Below are positions 1 through 7,462 of a stretch of DNA of 64,000 nucleotides, one piece after another. Each line of letters opens with the position of its first letter. The stretch's first letter is position 1. Source of the DNA: Shinella pollutisoli. GTDB taxonomy: Bacteria > Pseudomonadota > Alphaproteobacteria > Rhizobiales > Rhizobiaceae. The position numbers and the translations under genes are program-made. Under the pieces are notes generated by a model, which worked only from the letters and a program-made list of their open reading frames with translations, was not told the origin of the DNA and searched no databases. Location: assembly GCF_024609765.1 (NCBI RefSeq), contig NZ_JANFDG010000011.1:1-64000 (forward strand), given 5' to 3'.

Positions 1-62
1 GCCCTAACACGGATCTTCACGTTGTAGTCCACGACGCGTTTCACTGGCACGAGAATCTTCAT
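1..62 (-). CDS. etfB: Electron transfer flavoprotein beta subunit, N-terminal fragment
   Basis: Only the first 20 codons are inside the window; the gene runs leftward off the edge. The reverse strand reads MKILVPVKRVVDYN followed by VKIRVR, the characteristic start of EtfB. ETF passes electrons from flavoprotein dehydrogenases to the quinone pool through ETF-quinone oxidoreductase. The start codon is 16 nt after the stop of the cupin gene at 79-672, so it is probably the third gene of the StcD-cupin-EtfB operon. An ETF here fits the demethylase at 675-2711, since related DgcA/StcD systems are encoded with ETF genes. Confidence 0.85.
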   Translation of the reverse strand, partial: MKILVPVKRVVDYNVKIRVR

Positions 63-78
63 GGCTTTCCTTTCGCGA

Positions 79-672
79 TCAGTCGGGAAGAAGCGCCCAG
101 AGGGCGAAGAGCGGCCGGTCCGTCGAGCGCATCGCATGGCGGATGCCGGGCGGGTTGTAGAACGAGCCGCCGACGCCCGGCGAGAACCAGCTGGAATCGC
201 CGTGCATGAATTCGCCGTCCGACAGGACGAGATAGGTCTCCTCCGGCGCGTGGTCGTGATCCGGATAGCGCACGTCCGGCGCCATCAGGGTCGCGCCGAG
301 CCAGACGTCGCGCCGGCTTTCAAGCGCGGCCGGCCCGACGATCATCGTGTTGGCGTGGCCGGCGGCGAAATTCTCGCTCGCCGAGCCGGCGTCGCCGCCG
401 CGCGGCTTCCATTCGAGCCGGGGCTCGAGCGCCCCGAAGCATCCGATCAGGCGGTCGAGCGCGGGCCTGCCCGTCCGCGTCGAAAGCACGCCGTCCAGAT
501 AGCGGTCGCAGACCGGCAGGCGCCGGGCGATATCCGCCCGCTCCGGCTGCGGCGCCTCCAGGTTGGCGGCGATCCGCGCCAGCGAGCGGCGGGAGCGCGG
601 GTCCTGTGCGGCCTCGTCGAACGCGGCGAGCGCCGCGTCGAGAAAATCCTGCAATGCCTCGCTTCGCGCCAT
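79..672 (-). CDS. DddQ-like cupin (DMSP lyase family protein)
   Basis: A 197-residue single-cupin protein, the usual length for DddQ. Known DddQ enzymes cleave dimethylsulfoniopropionate to dimethyl sulfide and acrylate using metal and substrate residues Tyr120, His123, His125, Glu129, Tyr131 and His163. Here Tyr136, His139, His141, Glu145, Tyr147 and His179 are present with identical spacing (+3, +5, +9, +11, +43). The start codon is 2 nt from the stop of the demethylase at 675-2711, and etfB follows 16 nt later, so it is co-transcribed with a betaine demethylase. That context suggests the natural substrate may be a betaine-related compound and not DMSP. No acrylate-handling gene is seen nearby. 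Family assignment is firm; substrate is not. Confidence 0.75.
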   Translation of the reverse strand: MARSEALQDFLDAALAAFDEAAQDPRSRRSLARIAANLEAPQPERADIARRLPVCDRYLDGVLSTRTGRPALDRLIGCFGALEPRLEWKPRGGDAGSASENFAAGHANTMIVGPAALESRRDVWLGATLMAPDVRYPDHDHAPEETYLVLSDGEFMHGDSSWFSPGVGGSFYNPPGIRHAMRSTDRPLFALWALLPD

Positions 673-674
673 CG

Positions 675-2711
675 TCAGATATCCTTGGCGAGACGCAGCG
701 CATCGTAAATCGCCGCATGCGTGTTGCGGGCCGCGACGGCATCGCCGATGCGGAAGAGCTGGTAGGTGCCGGCCGGATTGCGCGCGACGGTCTGCGGCGC
801 GCCGGCGAGCAACGCGTCGTAGGAGACCTCGCCGAGGTTCCTGGAGCCGGGCTTCAGCTCGAAATAGAGGTCGTCCAGCGGGATGGTGCCGTGGTTGACG
901 ACGATCTGGTCGACCGTGCGCGTCTTCGCCACGCCGCCGTAGTCGCTGCCGACATGGGCGATGATCTGGTTGCCGCTCCGTTCCGCCGCCTCCAGCCGCC
1001 AGGTGACGGTGAAGGTCGTGTCGAGCTTCTGCAGCGAGCGCATGTAGGGCACGAGGTTCATCGCCATGACCTCCGGGGCGAAGGACCGGTCCGGCGTCAT
1101 GATCTCGACCCTGGCGCCGGCCCTGGCGATGAACTCGGCCGCCTGCAGGCCGGCATGGTCGCCGGCATCGTCATAGACGAGGACGTTGGTGCCCGGCTTC
1201 ACGTCGCCGGAGATGATGTCCCAGGAGGAGACGACGAGCTCGTTGCCCTTCGTCAGCACCTCGGTGTGCGGCAGGCCGCCGGTCGCGACGATCACCACGT
1301 CCGGGTTCTCGGCGAGCACCGTGTCGGCCTCCGCCCAGGTGTTGAAACGGAAGGTGACGCCGCGCTTCTCGCACTGGCTCATGCGCCAGTCGATGATGCT
1401 GATCATCTCGCGGCGGCGCTTGCTCTGCGCCGTCAGCCTGATCTGGCCGCCGGGATCGTTCGCCGCCTCGAACACCACGACCTCGTGGCCGCGCTCGGCC
1501 GAGACGCGCGCCGCTTCGAGCCCGGCCGGGCCGGAGCCAACGATCACCACCTTGCGGCGGGCATCCGCCTTCGGGATCCTGTGCGGCATCGTCTCCTCGC
1601 GGCCCGTCGCCGCGTTGTGGATACAGAAGGCGAGCCCGCCCTGGTAGATGCGGTCGAGACAGTAGTTGGCGCCGACGCAGGGGCGGATGTCGTCCTCGCG
1701 CCTCTCGATGATCTTGCGCACGATATGCGGGTCGGTCATGTGGGCGCGGGTCATGCCGACCATGTCGACCTTGCCGGTGGCGATCGCATGGCGCGCCGTC
1801 GCCACGTCGGGGATCTTGGCGGCGTGGAAGGTGGGGAAACGGGTCGCCGCGCGGATCTCGCCGGCGAAATCGAGATGGGGCGAGTTCGCCATGCCCTGGA
1901 TCGGGATGACGTCGGTCAGGCCGGGGTCGGTGTCGATATGGCCGCGGATGACGTTGAGGTAGTCGATGAGGCCGCTGTCGCGCAGCCGCTTCGAGATCTC
2001 GATGCCCTCGGCCTTCCCGGTCCCGCCGGGAAGACATTCGTCGGCCGTGTAGCGCACGCCGAGGATGAAGTCGTCGCCGACCCGCTCGCGCATCGCCCTG
2101 AAGACGTCGAGACAGAAGCGCAGGCGGTTGTCGAGCGAGCCGCCGTAGGGGCCGTCGAGCTCGTTGGTGAGCGGCGAGGTGAACTGGTCGATCAGGTGGC
2201 CGTAGGCCTCCAGCTCGACGCCGTCCATGCCGCCGGCCTTCATGCGCTCGGCCGCGTCGGCGAAATCCCTGATGATGCGCTCGATGTCCCAGTCTTCCAT
2301 CTTCTTCGGGAAGGCGCGGTGCGCCGCCTCGCGGTGATGGGAGGGCGCCACGACGGGCAGCCAGTCGCCCTTGTCCCAGCGCGTGCGCCGGCCGAGATGG
2401 GTGAGCTGGATCATGATGGCCGCGCCCTCCTCGTGCACGGCGTCGGTCATCTCGCGGATCCACGGGACGATCTCGTCCTTGTAGGCGAGCAGGTTGTTGA
2501 AGACCGGCGGGCTGTCCTTCGAGACGGCGGCGGAGCCGGCCGTCATCGTCAGCGCGACCCCGCCCCTCGCCCGCTCCACCGTATAGGCGCGGTAGCGCCC
2601 CTTCGGCATGCCGTCCTCCGGATAGGCCGGCTCGTGCGACGTCACGATGATGCGGTTGCGCAGCGTCAGATGCTTGAGCTGGAACGGTTGAAGCAGGGGA
2701 TCGTTCGACAT
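675..2711 (-). CDS. TMADH-family flavoprotein demethylase, StcD/DgcA type (N-methylproline or dimethylglycine demethylase)
   Basis: A 678-residue protein of the trimethylamine dehydrogenase/2,4-dienoyl-CoA reductase family. It has an FMN-binding Old-Yellow-Enzyme barrel (about 1-370), a Cys cluster region, then an FAD/NAD-type domain starting with VVIVGSGPAGLEAARV near residue 388. It closely resembles the DgcA/StcD group, which removes N-methyl groups from dimethylglycine or N-methylproline (stachydrine route). The iron-sulfur motif reads CVGANYC: Cys345, Cys351 and Cys363 remain, but the second ligand is Ala348, as I recall it to be in DgcA. It heads a leftward operon with a cupin and etfB, divergent from a TetR gene and a ProXWV importer. 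The choice between dimethylglycine and N-methylproline is inference. Confidence 0.8.
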   Translation of the reverse strand: MSNDPLLQPFQLKHLTLRNRIIVTSHEPAYPEDGMPKGRYRAYTVERARGGVALTMTAGSAAVSKDSPPVFNNLLAYKDEIVPWIREMTDAVHEEGAAIMIQLTHLGRRTRWDKGDWLPVVAPSHHREAAHRAFPKKMEDWDIERIIRDFADAAERMKAGGMDGVELEAYGHLIDQFTSPLTNELDGPYGGSLDNRLRFCLDVFRAMRERVGDDFILGVRYTADECLPGGTGKAEGIEISKRLRDSGLIDYLNVIRGHIDTDPGLTDVIPIQGMANSPHLDFAGEIRAATRFPTFHAAKIPDVATARHAIATGKVDMVGMTRAHMTDPHIVRKIIERREDDIRPCVGANYCLDRIYQGGLAFCIHNAATGREETMPHRIPKADARRKVVIVGSGPAGLEAARVSAERGHEVVVFEAANDPGGQIRLTAQSKRRREMISIIDWRMSQCEKRGVTFRFNTWAEADTVLAENPDVVIVATGGLPHTEVLTKGNELVVSSWDIISGDVKPGTNVLVYDDAGDHAGLQAAEFIARAGARVEIMTPDRSFAPEVMAMNLVPYMRSLQKLDTTFTVTWRLEAAERSGNQIIAHVGSDYGGVAKTRTVDQIVVNHGTIPLDDLYFELKPGSRNLGEVSYDALLAGAPQTVARNPAGTYQLFRIGDAVAARNTHAAIYDALRLAKDI

Positions 2712-2855
2712 GCGACGGGCTCCGGATTAGAAAAGCTCAAGGATGCTAAGCGCATGCGTGCATAGGTGTCAATCATGAAAACAGTATAGTCATCTATTCT
2801 GACACATATGAACATTTTCCTTGTGCCCCTCGTCACAATTTGCTAGGAGACAACC
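2712..2855. promoter_or_regulatory. Divergent promoter region between StcD-like gene and tetR
   Basis: This 144-nt AT-richer gap separates two divergently transcribed genes, so it should contain both promoters. Two inverted pairs are visible: GTGTCA (2766-2771) with TGACAC (2800-2805), and TTGTG (2821-2825) with CACAA (2834-2838). On the reverse strand TTGACA occurs within the first half-site and could be a -35 element. The TetR protein encoded at 2856-3485 is the obvious candidate to bind here. The tetR ribosome site is AGGAG at 2845-2849. Confidence 0.5.
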
Positions 2856-3485
2856 ATGGAGCAGACCTTGAACAACAGCGGCTGGCGGGGATCGCAGGAG
2901 GGATGGCTGGAAGCGGCCTACAACGCCCTGCTCGAATCCGGCGTGGACTCCGTCAAGATCCTGCCGCTGGCGAAGAAGCTCAATCTCTCGCGCACCAGCT
3001 TCTACTGGTTCTTCAAGGACCGGGAGGAGCTGCTCACGGCGCTGCTGGCCCGCTGGCGCGACAAGAACACCGGCGCCATCGTCAAGCAGTCCGAGGCCTA
3101 TGCGGAATCGCTCGCCGAGGCGATGCTGAACGTCTTCGACTGCTGGCTGAACAAGGACCTGTTCGATTCCCAGTTCGAGTTCGCCGTCCGGAGCTGGGCC
3201 CTGCAGTCGCCGGAAGCGCTCGACGAGGTCCGTCAGGCCGACCAGGTCAGGGTGGAGGCGCTCGGCCGCATGTTCCGCCGCTTCGGCTACGGCGAGGTGC
3301 CCGCCGACGTCCGCGCCCGCACGACCTACCTCGTCCAGATCGGCTACATCTCGATGCAGGCGAAGGAGGACATCGCCCTGCGCATGCAGCGCATCCCCGA
3401 ATATATCGCGATCTATACCGGCCAGATGCCGCAGCAGCGGGAGCTCGACCGCTTCTTCGCGCGCCACGGCTACAAACCGGAGTAA
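2856..3485 (+). CDS. TetR family transcriptional regulator
   Basis: A 209-residue protein with an N-terminal TetR helix-turn-helix (about residues 14-60; KKLNLSRTSFYWFFKDREEL is the recognition-helix region) and an all-helical ligand domain. TetR proteins are usually repressors released by a small molecule. It is divergent from the StcD-like operon and lies just upstream of the ProC-like and ProXWV genes, so it probably controls one or both in response to a betaine or proline derivative. The start has a good AGGAG site. The ligand cannot be told from sequence. Confidence 0.85.
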   Translation: MEQTLNNSGWRGSQEGWLEAAYNALLESGVDSVKILPLAKKLNLSRTSFYWFFKDREELLTALLARWRDKNTGAIVKQSEAYAESLAEAMLNVFDCWLNKDLFDSQFEFAVRSWALQSPEALDEVRQADQVRVEALGRMFRRFGYGEVPADVRARTTYLVQIGYISMQAKEDIALRMQRIPEYIAIYTGQMPQQRELDRFFARHGYKPE

Positions 3486-3503
3486 GACCAGGTGGAGAGG
3501 GGC

Positions 3504-4292
3504 ATGGGCTTGAGGATCGGCGTGATCGGCGGGGCGGGATGGCTCGGCGGGGCGATCACCGAGGCGGTGCTCGCCGCCGGCGTCGCCCGGCCCGAAGGCC
3601 TGTCGCTCTCCTATCGCAGCCGGCGCCCCGACCGCCTGCCCGGCGCCTTCTGGACCACGGACAACCAGGCCCTTGCCGACCGATCGGACGTCGTCGTTCT
3701 CTCCGTCCGTCCGGACGACTGGCAGGATCTGGAGGTCGACGCCGGCGGCAAGCTCGTCATCTCCGTCATGGCCGGCATCCGCCTCGATGCGCTGTGCCGG
3801 CATCATCGCACGACGCGCGCCGTGCGCACCCTGCCGAACGCCGCCGCCGAGGTCCGCAAGTCCTACACGCCGTGGATCGCCAGCGCCGCCGTCGGCGACG
3901 CGGACCGCGCCGTCATACGCGCCGTCCTCGACGCCTGCGGAGACCAGGACGAGGTCCGTTCGGAAGCCGAGATCGACTATCTGACCGGCCTCACCGGCTC
4001 CGGTCCCGCCTTCCCGGCACTGCTCGCCGAGGCGATGATGGCGGACGCCGTCGCGCACGGGCTGGACCGCCGGGTGGCGCGGCGGGCCGTCAGCACGCTG
4101 CTTATCGGCGCGGGCCGGCTGCTGGAGCGGCGCGACGACTGTCCCGCGGACATGGTCCGGACCTTCCTGGACTATCGGGGAACGACGGCGGCGGGCATCG
4201 AGGCGATGCGCGCAGCGGGCTTCGCCGCATCCGTCTCGGCGGGGCTGGCGGCGGCGCACAAGAGATCGATCGAGATGGGGGAAACCTCCTGA
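3504..4292 (+). CDS. Pyrroline-5-carboxylate reductase (ProC)-like dehydrogenase
   Basis: A 262-residue protein with an N-terminal Rossmann motif (GVIGGAGWLG) and a C-terminal ProC-type helical dimerisation domain carrying LTGLTGSGPAF, the family hallmark. ProC enzymes reduce delta1-pyrroline-5-carboxylate to proline with NAD(P)H; many paralogues act on other cyclic imines or ketimines. I chose the ATG at 3504 because GGAGAGG lies at proper distance before it; a GTG at 3492 in the same frame would give 266 residues. It sits between tetR and proX. In this setting it may reduce a cyclic imine arising from hydroxyproline or methylated proline breakdown, which is inference. Confidence 0.75.
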   Translation: MGLRIGVIGGAGWLGGAITEAVLAAGVARPEGLSLSYRSRRPDRLPGAFWTTDNQALADRSDVVVLSVRPDDWQDLEVDAGGKLVISVMAGIRLDALCRHHRTTRAVRTLPNAAAEVRKSYTPWIASAAVGDADRAVIRAVLDACGDQDEVRSEAEIDYLTGLTGSGPAFPALLAEAMMADAVAHGLDRRVARRAVSTLLIGAGRLLERRDDCPADMVRTFLDYRGTTAAGIEAMRAAGFAASVSAGLAAAHKRSIEMGETS

Positions 4293-4348
4293 CCAGCGGG
4301 CTCCGCGGCGCCCGCATGACCACGCACGCCGCAGATTGAGGGAGAGAA

Positions 4349-5347
4349 ATGAAGTCCTTGCTTGCATCCACCTGCCTGACGGCCGGCCTTTTCTTCGGCC
4401 TGTCGGCAGCCAATGCCGCCGAGTGCGGAACCGTCACGATCGCCAGCATGAACTGGGCGTCGGCGGAGCTCCTGGCGAATGTCGACGATTTCATCCTGAG
4501 GAACGGCTACGACTGCGATTCCAGCATCGTGCTCGGCGACACCGTGCCGACGCTGACCTCGATGGCCGAGAAGGGCCAGCCCGACATCGCGCCGGAAGCC
4601 TGGTACAGCCTGCGCCCGCCGATCACCCAGAAGAACATCGACGAGGGCAAGCTGATCGTCGCCGGCAAGGCCTTCGAGAAGGGCGGCATCCAGGGCGTCT
4701 ACGTGCCGAAGTTCATCGTCGACGAGAACCCGGAGATCAAGACGGTCGCCGACGCCGTCAAACGCCCCGATCTCTTCCCCAATTCCGACGATCCGTCGAC
4801 GGCGGCATGGTCGTCCGGCCCGCAGGGCTGGGGCGGCACGGTCGTGCTCAGCCAGTACTACAAGGCCTACGGCGCGGAGGCGGCGGGCTTCGCCAATGTC
4901 GACACCGGCTCGGCGGCCGGCCATGACGGCTCGCTGATCCACGCCTACGAGGCGCACAAGGGCTGGATCGGCTACTACTGGGAGCCGACGGCCCTGCTCG
5001 GCAAGTACGACATGGTCCGCCTCGCCTCCGGCGCCGAATACGACGCCGCCGAATGGGACCGCTGCAACAAGGTCGACAACTGCCCGGACCCAAAGCCCAA
5101 CGACTGGCCGGCCGACGCGGTCGACACGATCGTCACCCGGAAGTTCGCCGAGGGTTCCGGCCCCGCGCTCGACTACATCAAGAGCCGCACCTGGCCGAAC
5201 GAGCTCGTCAACCGGATGCTCGCCTGGATGGCCGACAACCAGGCGACCGGCGAGGACGGCGCGAAGGAATTCCTAAGCCAGCACAAGGACGTCTGGACGA
5301 AGTGGGTCTCGCCCGAGGCCGCCGGGAAGATCGAAGCGGCGCTCTGA
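4349..5347 (+). CDS. proX: Glycine betaine/proline-type ABC transporter substrate-binding protein
   Basis: A 332-residue periplasmic binding protein of the OpuAC/ProX family with a Sec signal peptide (MKSLLASTCLTAGLFFGLSA, cleavage likely after ANA). Several Trp-rich stretches (NWASAEL, EAWYSLRPP, SGPQGWGG) are compatible with the aromatic cage used to bind quaternary ammonium groups. It is followed by its permease and ATPase, so this is a complete importer. A strong hairpin at 5360-5384 lies between it and the permease gene. A close paralogue with a similar signal peptide lies at 11658-12650. Betaine-type substrate is family knowledge; the precise compound is not visible. Confidence 0.88.
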   Translation: MKSLLASTCLTAGLFFGLSAANAAECGTVTIASMNWASAELLANVDDFILRNGYDCDSSIVLGDTVPTLTSMAEKGQPDIAPEAWYSLRPPITQKNIDEGKLIVAGKAFEKGGIQGVYVPKFIVDENPEIKTVADAVKRPDLFPNSDDPSTAAWSSGPQGWGGTVVLSQYYKAYGAEAAGFANVDTGSAAGHDGSLIHAYEAHKGWIGYYWEPTALLGKYDMVRLASGAEYDAAEWDRCNKVDNCPDPKPNDWPADAVDTIVTRKFAEGSGPALDYIKSRTWPNELVNRMLAWMADNQATGEDGAKEFLSQHKDVWTKWVSPEAAGKIEAAL

Positions 5348-5359
5348 CGGGCCTCATCC

Positions 5360-5384
5360 CGCGGCGCGCTTCCCGCGCGCCGCG
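5360..5384 (+). other. Intercistronic hairpin after proX
   Basis: A perfect 10-bp stem (CGCGGCGCGC with GCGCGCCGCG) closes a 5-nt loop 13 nt after the proX stop. There is no T-run, so it is not a classical terminator. Such hairpins commonly protect the upstream mRNA from 3' exonucleases and give more binding protein than membrane components; that role is inferred here. Confidence 0.6.
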
Positions 5385-5443
5385 TCCCACCTGCCAAAAA
5401 GATCAAGAAGAACAAGCGGCTTCTTTCCGAGAAGGGGAACCGA

Positions 5444-6331
5444 ATGGACTGGTTTTACAAATTCCCGAACATGAACGACGGGGCGCTGCGCGACCTCAAG
5501 AAGCTGATCGACGACGGTTTCAGGGCCTTCACGCGCGCCTACGGCGATGCGATCGAAGGCCTCTTCACGCCCCTGCAGCATTTCCTGCTGGCGGCCGACC
5601 GGTTCATGACGCAGACGCCCTGGCCGATCATCCTCCTCCTCATCCTCGCCGTCGCATGGTTCGCGAGCCGCAGCCTGAAGATCGTCGCGAGCTGTCTCGT
5701 GACGCTCATGCTGATCGGCTATTTCGACATGTGGACCGACACGATGCGCACCGTGGCGATGATCTTCGTCTGCACCGTGATCTCGATCGCCATCGGCCTG
5801 CCGATCGGCATCCTGATGGCGCGCTCCGACCGGGTGCAGCGGGCGATCAACCCGATCCTCGACGTGATGCAGACCATGCCGAGCTTCGTCTACCTGATCC
5901 CCGTCGTCATGCTGCTCGGCATCGGCCGCGTGCCCGGCCTCATCGCCGTCGTCATCTACGCCATCCCGCCGATGATCCGGCTGACCGACCTCGGCATCCG
6001 CCTCGTCGACAAGGACGTGCTGGAGGCCGCCGACGCCTTCGGCGCCGACCGCCGGCAGAAGCTCTTCAAGGTGCAGCTGCCGCTGGCGCTACCGACCATC
6101 ATGGCCGGCATCAACCAGACGATCATGATGGCGCTCGCCATGGTGGTCATCGCCTCGATGATCGGCGTGCAGGGCCTCGGCCAGCCGGTCCTGAAGGCCA
6201 TCGCCAACCAGTATTTCACGCTCGGCGTCTTCAACGGGCTCGCCATCGTCGGCATCGCCATCATGTTCGACCGCGTCAGCCAGGCCTACGGCAAGCGCCT
6301 CCAGAAGCACCGGGAGATCATCCATGGCTGA
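5444..6331 (+). CDS. proW: Glycine betaine/proline-type ABC transporter permease
   Basis: A 295-residue ProW/OpuAB-family inner-membrane protein. Hydrophobic segments include PIILLLILAVAWF, IVASCLVTLMLIGYF and VAMIFVCTVISIAIGL. The EAA loop that contacts the ATPase is EAADAFGADRRQKLFKVQLP near residues 196-215. The N-terminal 50 residues are amphipathic, as in ProW. The gene overlaps the ATPase gene by 8 nt, so the two are translationally coupled. Together with 4349-5347 and 6324-7385 it makes one importer. Confidence 0.88.
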   Translation: MDWFYKFPNMNDGALRDLKKLIDDGFRAFTRAYGDAIEGLFTPLQHFLLAADRFMTQTPWPIILLLILAVAWFASRSLKIVASCLVTLMLIGYFDMWTDTMRTVAMIFVCTVISIAIGLPIGILMARSDRVQRAINPILDVMQTMPSFVYLIPVVMLLGIGRVPGLIAVVIYAIPPMIRLTDLGIRLVDKDVLEAADAFGADRRQKLFKVQLPLALPTIMAGINQTIMMALAMVVIASMIGVQGLGQPVLKAIANQYFTLGVFNGLAIVGIAIMFDRVSQAYGKRLQKHREIIHG

Positions 6332-7385
6332 CCACGCCTTCGGCGGCATCCGGATCCGCCATCTCTACAAGATCTTCGGACCCGACGCGCAGGCCCATAT
6401 CGAGGCCGTCCGGAACGGCCTCACCAAGGCCGAGCTCAACGAGAGGCACGGCCACGTGCTCGGCCTCCGCGACATCAACATCGAGATGCCCTCGGGCTCG
6501 ATCCAGGTCATCATGGGCCTCTCCGGCTCCGGCAAGTCGACGCTCATCCGCCACATCAACCGGCTGATCGACCCGACCGCCGGCGAGGTCCTCGTCGACG
6601 GCGTCGACGTGGTGAAGATGGCGGAGGCGGAGCTGCGCGAGTTCCGCCGCCACCAGACGGCGATGGTGTTCCAGAAGTTCGCGCTGCTGCCGCACCGAAC
6701 CGTCCTCGACAACACCGTCTTCGGGCTCGAGCTGCAGGGCGTGCCCCGTGCGCGATGCGTCGACACCGCCATGCGCTGGATCGAGCGCGTCGGCCTCAAG
6801 GGTTTCGAGCAGAAATATCCGAACCAGCTCTCCGGCGGCATGCAGCAGCGCGTCGGCCTCGCCCGGGCGCTTGCCAACGACGCGCCGGTGCTCCTGATGG
6901 ACGAGGCCTATTCGGCGCTCGACCCGCTGATCCGCACGGACATGCAGACCGTCCTGCTCGACCTGCAGAAGGAGATCAGGAAAACCATCGTCTTCATCAC
7001 CCACGACCTCGACGAGGCGCTGAGGCTCGGCGACAACATCGCCATCCTGCGCGACGGCGAGGTCATCCAGCAGGGCACCAGCCAGGACATCGTGCTGCGG
7101 CCCGCCGACGACTATGTCGCCAACTTCGTGAAAGAGGTGAACCGCGGCCGCGTCGTCCATGTCGAGGCCGTCATGAGCCCGCTTACGACGGCGGATGCGG
7201 CGGGCGGGCCGACCGTCGCCGCCGGCATCACCATCGAGGAGGCGGTGCGCAGCCTCGCCGCGGCGCCCGAAGGCGACATCACCGTCGTCGACCCGGCCGG
7301 CAAGCCGCTCGGCACCGTGACCTTCCGGCAGCTCGCCGGCGCGATGGTCAACGCCCACGACGGCGGCCGGCGCGCCGCCGCCTGA
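6324..7385 (+). CDS. proV: Glycine betaine/proline-type ABC transporter ATP-binding protein
   Basis: A 353-residue ATPase with Walker A (GLSGSGKST), signature (LSGGMQQRVGLARAL) and a ProV-like Walker B and D-loop (LLMDEAYSALDP). ProV normally carries tandem CBS domains for osmosensing; here the tail after residue 260 is short and has only one CBS-like stretch (ITVVDPAGKPLGTVTFRQL), so uptake may be catabolic and not osmotically gated. It overlaps proW by 8 nt. A hairpin at 7391-7422 separates it from the downstream flavoprotein gene. Confidence 0.88.
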   Translation: MADHAFGGIRIRHLYKIFGPDAQAHIEAVRNGLTKAELNERHGHVLGLRDINIEMPSGSIQVIMGLSGSGKSTLIRHINRLIDPTAGEVLVDGVDVVKMAEAELREFRRHQTAMVFQKFALLPHRTVLDNTVFGLELQGVPRARCVDTAMRWIERVGLKGFEQKYPNQLSGGMQQRVGLARALANDAPVLLMDEAYSALDPLIRTDMQTVLLDLQKEIRKTIVFITHDLDEALRLGDNIAILRDGEVIQQGTSQDIVLRPADDYVANFVKEVNRGRVVHVEAVMSPLTTADAAGGPTVAAGITIEEAVRSLAAAPEGDITVVDPAGKPLGTVTFRQLAGAMVNAHDGGRRAAA

Positions 7386-7390
7386 CGCCG

Positions 7391-7422
7391 GCGGAAGGCC
7401 GGCGGCGCCGCCAGCCTTCCGC
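7391..7422 (+). other. Intercistronic hairpin between proV and flavoprotein gene
   Basis: Nine-bp arms GCGGAAGGC (7391-7399) and GCCTTCCGC (7414-7422) enclose the perfect palindrome GGCGGCGCCGCC. No T-run follows, so this may stabilise or partly terminate the proXWV message ahead of the catabolic genes. Confidence 0.55.
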
Positions 7423-7462
7423 ACCAGCATCTCCAGATTCCCTGCCAAACCGGACGTGCGCG

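Noticed and set aside
606-2765. A 719-codon open frame opposite the StcD-like gene
   Set aside because: It mirrors a well-supported gene on the other strand, and its product is low-complexity and rich in Arg, Ala, Asp, His and Val without any recognisable motif. Such long antisense frames are usual in G+C-rich genes.
3492-3503. GTG start for the ProC-like gene
   Set aside because: The GGAGAGG ribosome site lies inside this extension and suits the ATG at 3504; the four extra residues are not part of the Rossmann strand.
5360-5384. The hairpin after proX as a full rho-independent terminator
   Set aside because: There is no T-run and the essential permease and ATPase genes lie downstream in the same direction.
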